This document shows, piece after piece, positions 13,600-15,344 of a stretch of DNA of 15,344 nt. The first letter of the stretch is position 1; every line of letters begins with the position of its first letter. Under the pieces are notes generated by a model that was not told the origin of the DNA, ran no database searches, and saw nothing but the letters and a program-made list of their open reading frames with translations. Made by a program: the position numbers and the translations under genes. Origin of the DNA: UBA1413 sp964395045. GTDB lineage: Bacteria; Bacteroidota; Bacteroidia; Bacteroidales; Prolixibacteraceae. Location of the stretch: NCBI GenBank assembly GCA_964395045.1, contig CAYNBE010000068.1, positions 1-15,344 on the forward strand, written 5' to 3'.

Positions 13600-15344
13600 T
13601 CAATCTCTCTCAAAAACCAGCAAGCGTATGGAATCTGCATCCAGGGCAGACTTCTCCGGGACGTCCCTCCTGCCAGGTTCTGCTGCGGTTAGAAAGTGAT
13701 AGCCCGGTACTTCCACAGAAAAGTCCTTTCTTTCACCAGGATGTGTATTCCAGACCACCACTCCGATTTTGTTATCGTTCAGAAAGCCATTTGCAGAAAT
13801 ATCGTTTCCTTTCACGATGATCCCATCTTTAGCAATGAATTTTCCGTGCCGGAAAAATGCAGCATTTTCGTTTTCAAAACCGATTAGGGTATGGACATAC
13901 TTTTCGGCTTCCACTGCAGGAAGCAGGTTCATTTTGTTGAGGTTTGGAGGACTGACCACATTTGAATAGTCCTCCGGTTTCGGAAGTTTACCTTGTAAAA
14001 GATAGGCCACATCACCTGCATACCTGGTTTCAACCTCATGTCTCAATCCCATCACTGCGGCAAAATTTGCATCGGTCCTTGTGATCATCGGATTCGGATT
14101 TCGTTGGGTTGAAATAAGTTCGGGAAAGGTGTACCTGAACAGTTCAGGAAAGACATTTGGACCGGGTGCAAGGCCGACACCCCATCCATGATGATAATCA
14201 ATCTCTTTTATGATCGCATCATTGGTTGCTTCGGTCATGACAATAAACCCGGGATTGATCTTCCTCATGGCTGTCCTGATTTCCCTTATCATATCGTTCC
14301 TGTTGTGAGTATCACTCATTCCTGGTATGTGGTCATGATCTTCAGAAAAACAGAGCTGGGGAGTCATTACGCCCATCTGGTCGTACAGGATTCCGTCAGC
14401 ACCAAGGTTCACTGCCTGTAATCCCAGGTCAAACATTGTTTTTCGCCAGATTGGTGATCCGGTACATCCTTGCGCAAAAATAACCGGGGTTGCATTTTTT
14501 TGCTTAATATAATACTGTATCTCAGGCTGCCGGTTCTCCATTTTAACCATCGCCTCTGATCCGTTGTAGAGGTAAAAATCGGTGGAAGTATCCATGATTT
14601 TCCCGTTTGCATAAAGGATGATTTTCTTTCCCCGCTGATGCGCCCTTTCAATTGCTTTCATCAGCTCCTTCCTTCCTCCCATCAGGTTGTCGGGATTATA
14701 ATAAGGATAGAGATGGTCGTGCCCTCCGACAGCCCAGCCAAAAAGTCCGATGGTAGTCAGGTTGAACCGGTCGGCTACATCGCAGAGTTTGTCGATATCC
14801 CTGTAATTCCACATCACTTCCATATTTTGCTGCTTCAGGATTGCAAGCAGCCAACCGGTGTCATCCTTGACCCAAGCAGGAGGTGAATGTTGTACAAAAT
14901 GCTTGTTGTACCAGGTTTTGTAATATTTTGCAGCCTTATACCATTCCCCGGTATAGGGTTTGATCATCACTTCCGGAATCTGGAAGGTCGCTTCATAAAC
15001 CGGCCTGTCGATCCCGGTGGAAAATGTACCGGTCACTTTGTCGTACGAAAGATTGATCACTTTATTCTCCTGCGTAACATCATGGTCCCCAACATAGAGG
15101 CCTCCTCCGGGATAATTCAGGGAAAACCAGGGCATGGCACATCCCTTGGCAGCCGGATACCATAAACTTCTACTGCCGAACAATTCAGGATTGTTGTGAT
15201 ATTCGCCAAGGCCTACCGGCCAATAGATGCCGGTTTCAATTCCGGTGATCCGGATACCACCCATCAGGGGGTAATTCACTTCTTTGATGATCCAGCCGGG
15301 AGTTTCAGTTTTAATGGATCCCGAGAACCAAAATCCATCCGCTT
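13600..15344 (-). CDS. DUF6259-like putative glycoside hydrolase, N terminus off the right edge
   Basis: The reading frame stays open to the right edge; the first residues visible read A-D-G-F-W-F-S-G-S. Aligned with the complete paralogue at 11416-13509, about 117 N-terminal residues, including the signal peptide, are missing. An internal ATG at 15279 is not the start, because conserved sequence continues upstream of it. About 580 residues are visible: the end of an N-terminal beta domain, then a TIM-barrel-like core and a C-terminal beta domain ending V-F-E-R-D before TGA. Conserved elements shared with the paralogue are GGHDHLYP, LYANGKIMDTSTD, FAQGCTGS, LGADGILYDQ and VMTEATNDAI. By analogy with clan GH-D-like barrels, the Asp in LYDQ and the Glu in MTEATND are candidate catalytic residues, but this is inference. 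The family has no assigned activity that I can name. It is probably secreted, like its paralogue, and is first of the visible genes in the transcribed direction. The family name is recalled from sequence pattern, not from a search. Confidence 0.72.
   Translation of the reverse strand, partial: ADGFWFSGSIKTETPGWIIKEVNYPLMGGIRITGIETGIYWPVGLGEYHNNPELFGSRSLWYPAAKGCAMPWFSLNYPGGGLYVGDHDVTQENKVINLSYDKVTGTFSTGIDRPVYEATFQIPEVMIKPYTGEWYKAAKYYKTWYNKHFVQHSPPAWVKDDTGWLLAILKQQNMEVMWNYRDIDKLCDVADRFNLTTIGLFGWAVGGHDHLYPYYNPDNLMGGRKELMKAIERAHQRGKKIILYANGKIMDTSTDFYLYNGSEAMVKMENRQPEIQYYIKQKNATPVIFAQGCTGSPIWRKTMFDLGLQAVNLGADGILYDQMGVMTPQLCFSEDHDHIPGMSDTHNRNDMIREIRTAMRKINPGFIVMTEATNDAIIKEIDYHHGWGVGLAPGPNVFPELFRYTFPELISTQRNPNPMITRTDANFAAVMGLRHEVETRYAGDVAYLLQGKLPKPEDYSNVVSPPNLNKMNLLPAVEAEKYVHTLIGFENENAAFFRHGKFIAKDGIIVKGNDISANGFLNDNKIGVVVWNTHPGERKDFSVEVPGYHFLTAAEPGRRDVPEKSALDADSIRLLVFERD

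Noticed and set aside
1..15344. CRISPR arrays, tRNA or rRNA genes, insertion sequences, direct repeats
   Set aside because: Reading both strands showed no regularly spaced repeats, no tRNA-like cloverleaf in the short gaps and no transposase; the only large repeat is the coding paralogy of the DUF6259 pair.

Overview
All ten genes that can be supported lie on the minus strand, so transcription runs from the right edge of the window to the left edge. The window looks like a polysaccharide-degradation cluster from a member of the Bacteroidota. The evidence is a run of lipoprotein or secreted glycoside hydrolases, A-rich leaders in place of Shine-Dalgarno sites at most starts, and families typical of that phylum's polysaccharide utilization loci (DUF6259-like, GH50, GH16, GH29 with an F5/8 C domain, WbsX/GH99-like, DUF4832). 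No SusC/SusD pair, sulfatase, regulator, RNA gene, transposase or CRISPR array is visible, so this is probably an internal slice of a larger locus.

Layout in transcription order. (1) 15344-13600: a DUF6259-like putative glycosidase whose N terminus is off the right edge. (2) 13509-11416: a complete, secreted, closely related paralogue. (3) 11412-9856: a clan GH-A (GH39/GH51-like) lipoprotein. (4) 9753-7648: a GH50 (beta-agarase family) lipoprotein. (5) 7625-6720: a secreted GH16 enzyme interrupted by an in-frame TAG at 6885-6887. (6) 6703-5258: a GH29 alpha-L-fucosidase/alpha-L-galactosidase lipoprotein. (7-9) 5232-2517: lutA, lutB and lutC, an iron-sulfur/LUD lactate oxidation complex, coupled by 4-nt and 1-nt overlaps. 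(10) 2379-757: a DUF4832 TIM-barrel protein. (11) 700 to the left edge: a WbsX/GH99-like lipoprotein interrupted by an in-frame TAG at 26-28. That makes eleven coding regions if the GH16 gene and its remnant count as one.

How they may work together (inference): GH50 plus GH16 fits an agaran- or porphyran-like algal galactan. GH29 would remove alpha-L-galactose or L-fucose, and the DUF6259, GH39-like, DUF4832 and WbsX proteins would trim side chains or short oligosaccharides. LutABC sits in the same apparent operon directly after the GH29 gene. This suggests that L-lactate, a product of 6-deoxyhexose (fucose) breakdown, is oxidised to pyruvate by the same transcription unit.

The most unusual signal is that two genes, GH16 and WbsX-like, each carry an in-frame amber codon with recognisable family sequence continuing in the same frame past it. 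In both places a single G-to-A change from TGG would produce the TAG. Gene decay, strain-level phase or quality differences, C-to-T damage or sequencing error, and amber reassignment are the competing explanations. Reassignment is the least likely on present evidence. No intergenic gap exceeds 140 bases.
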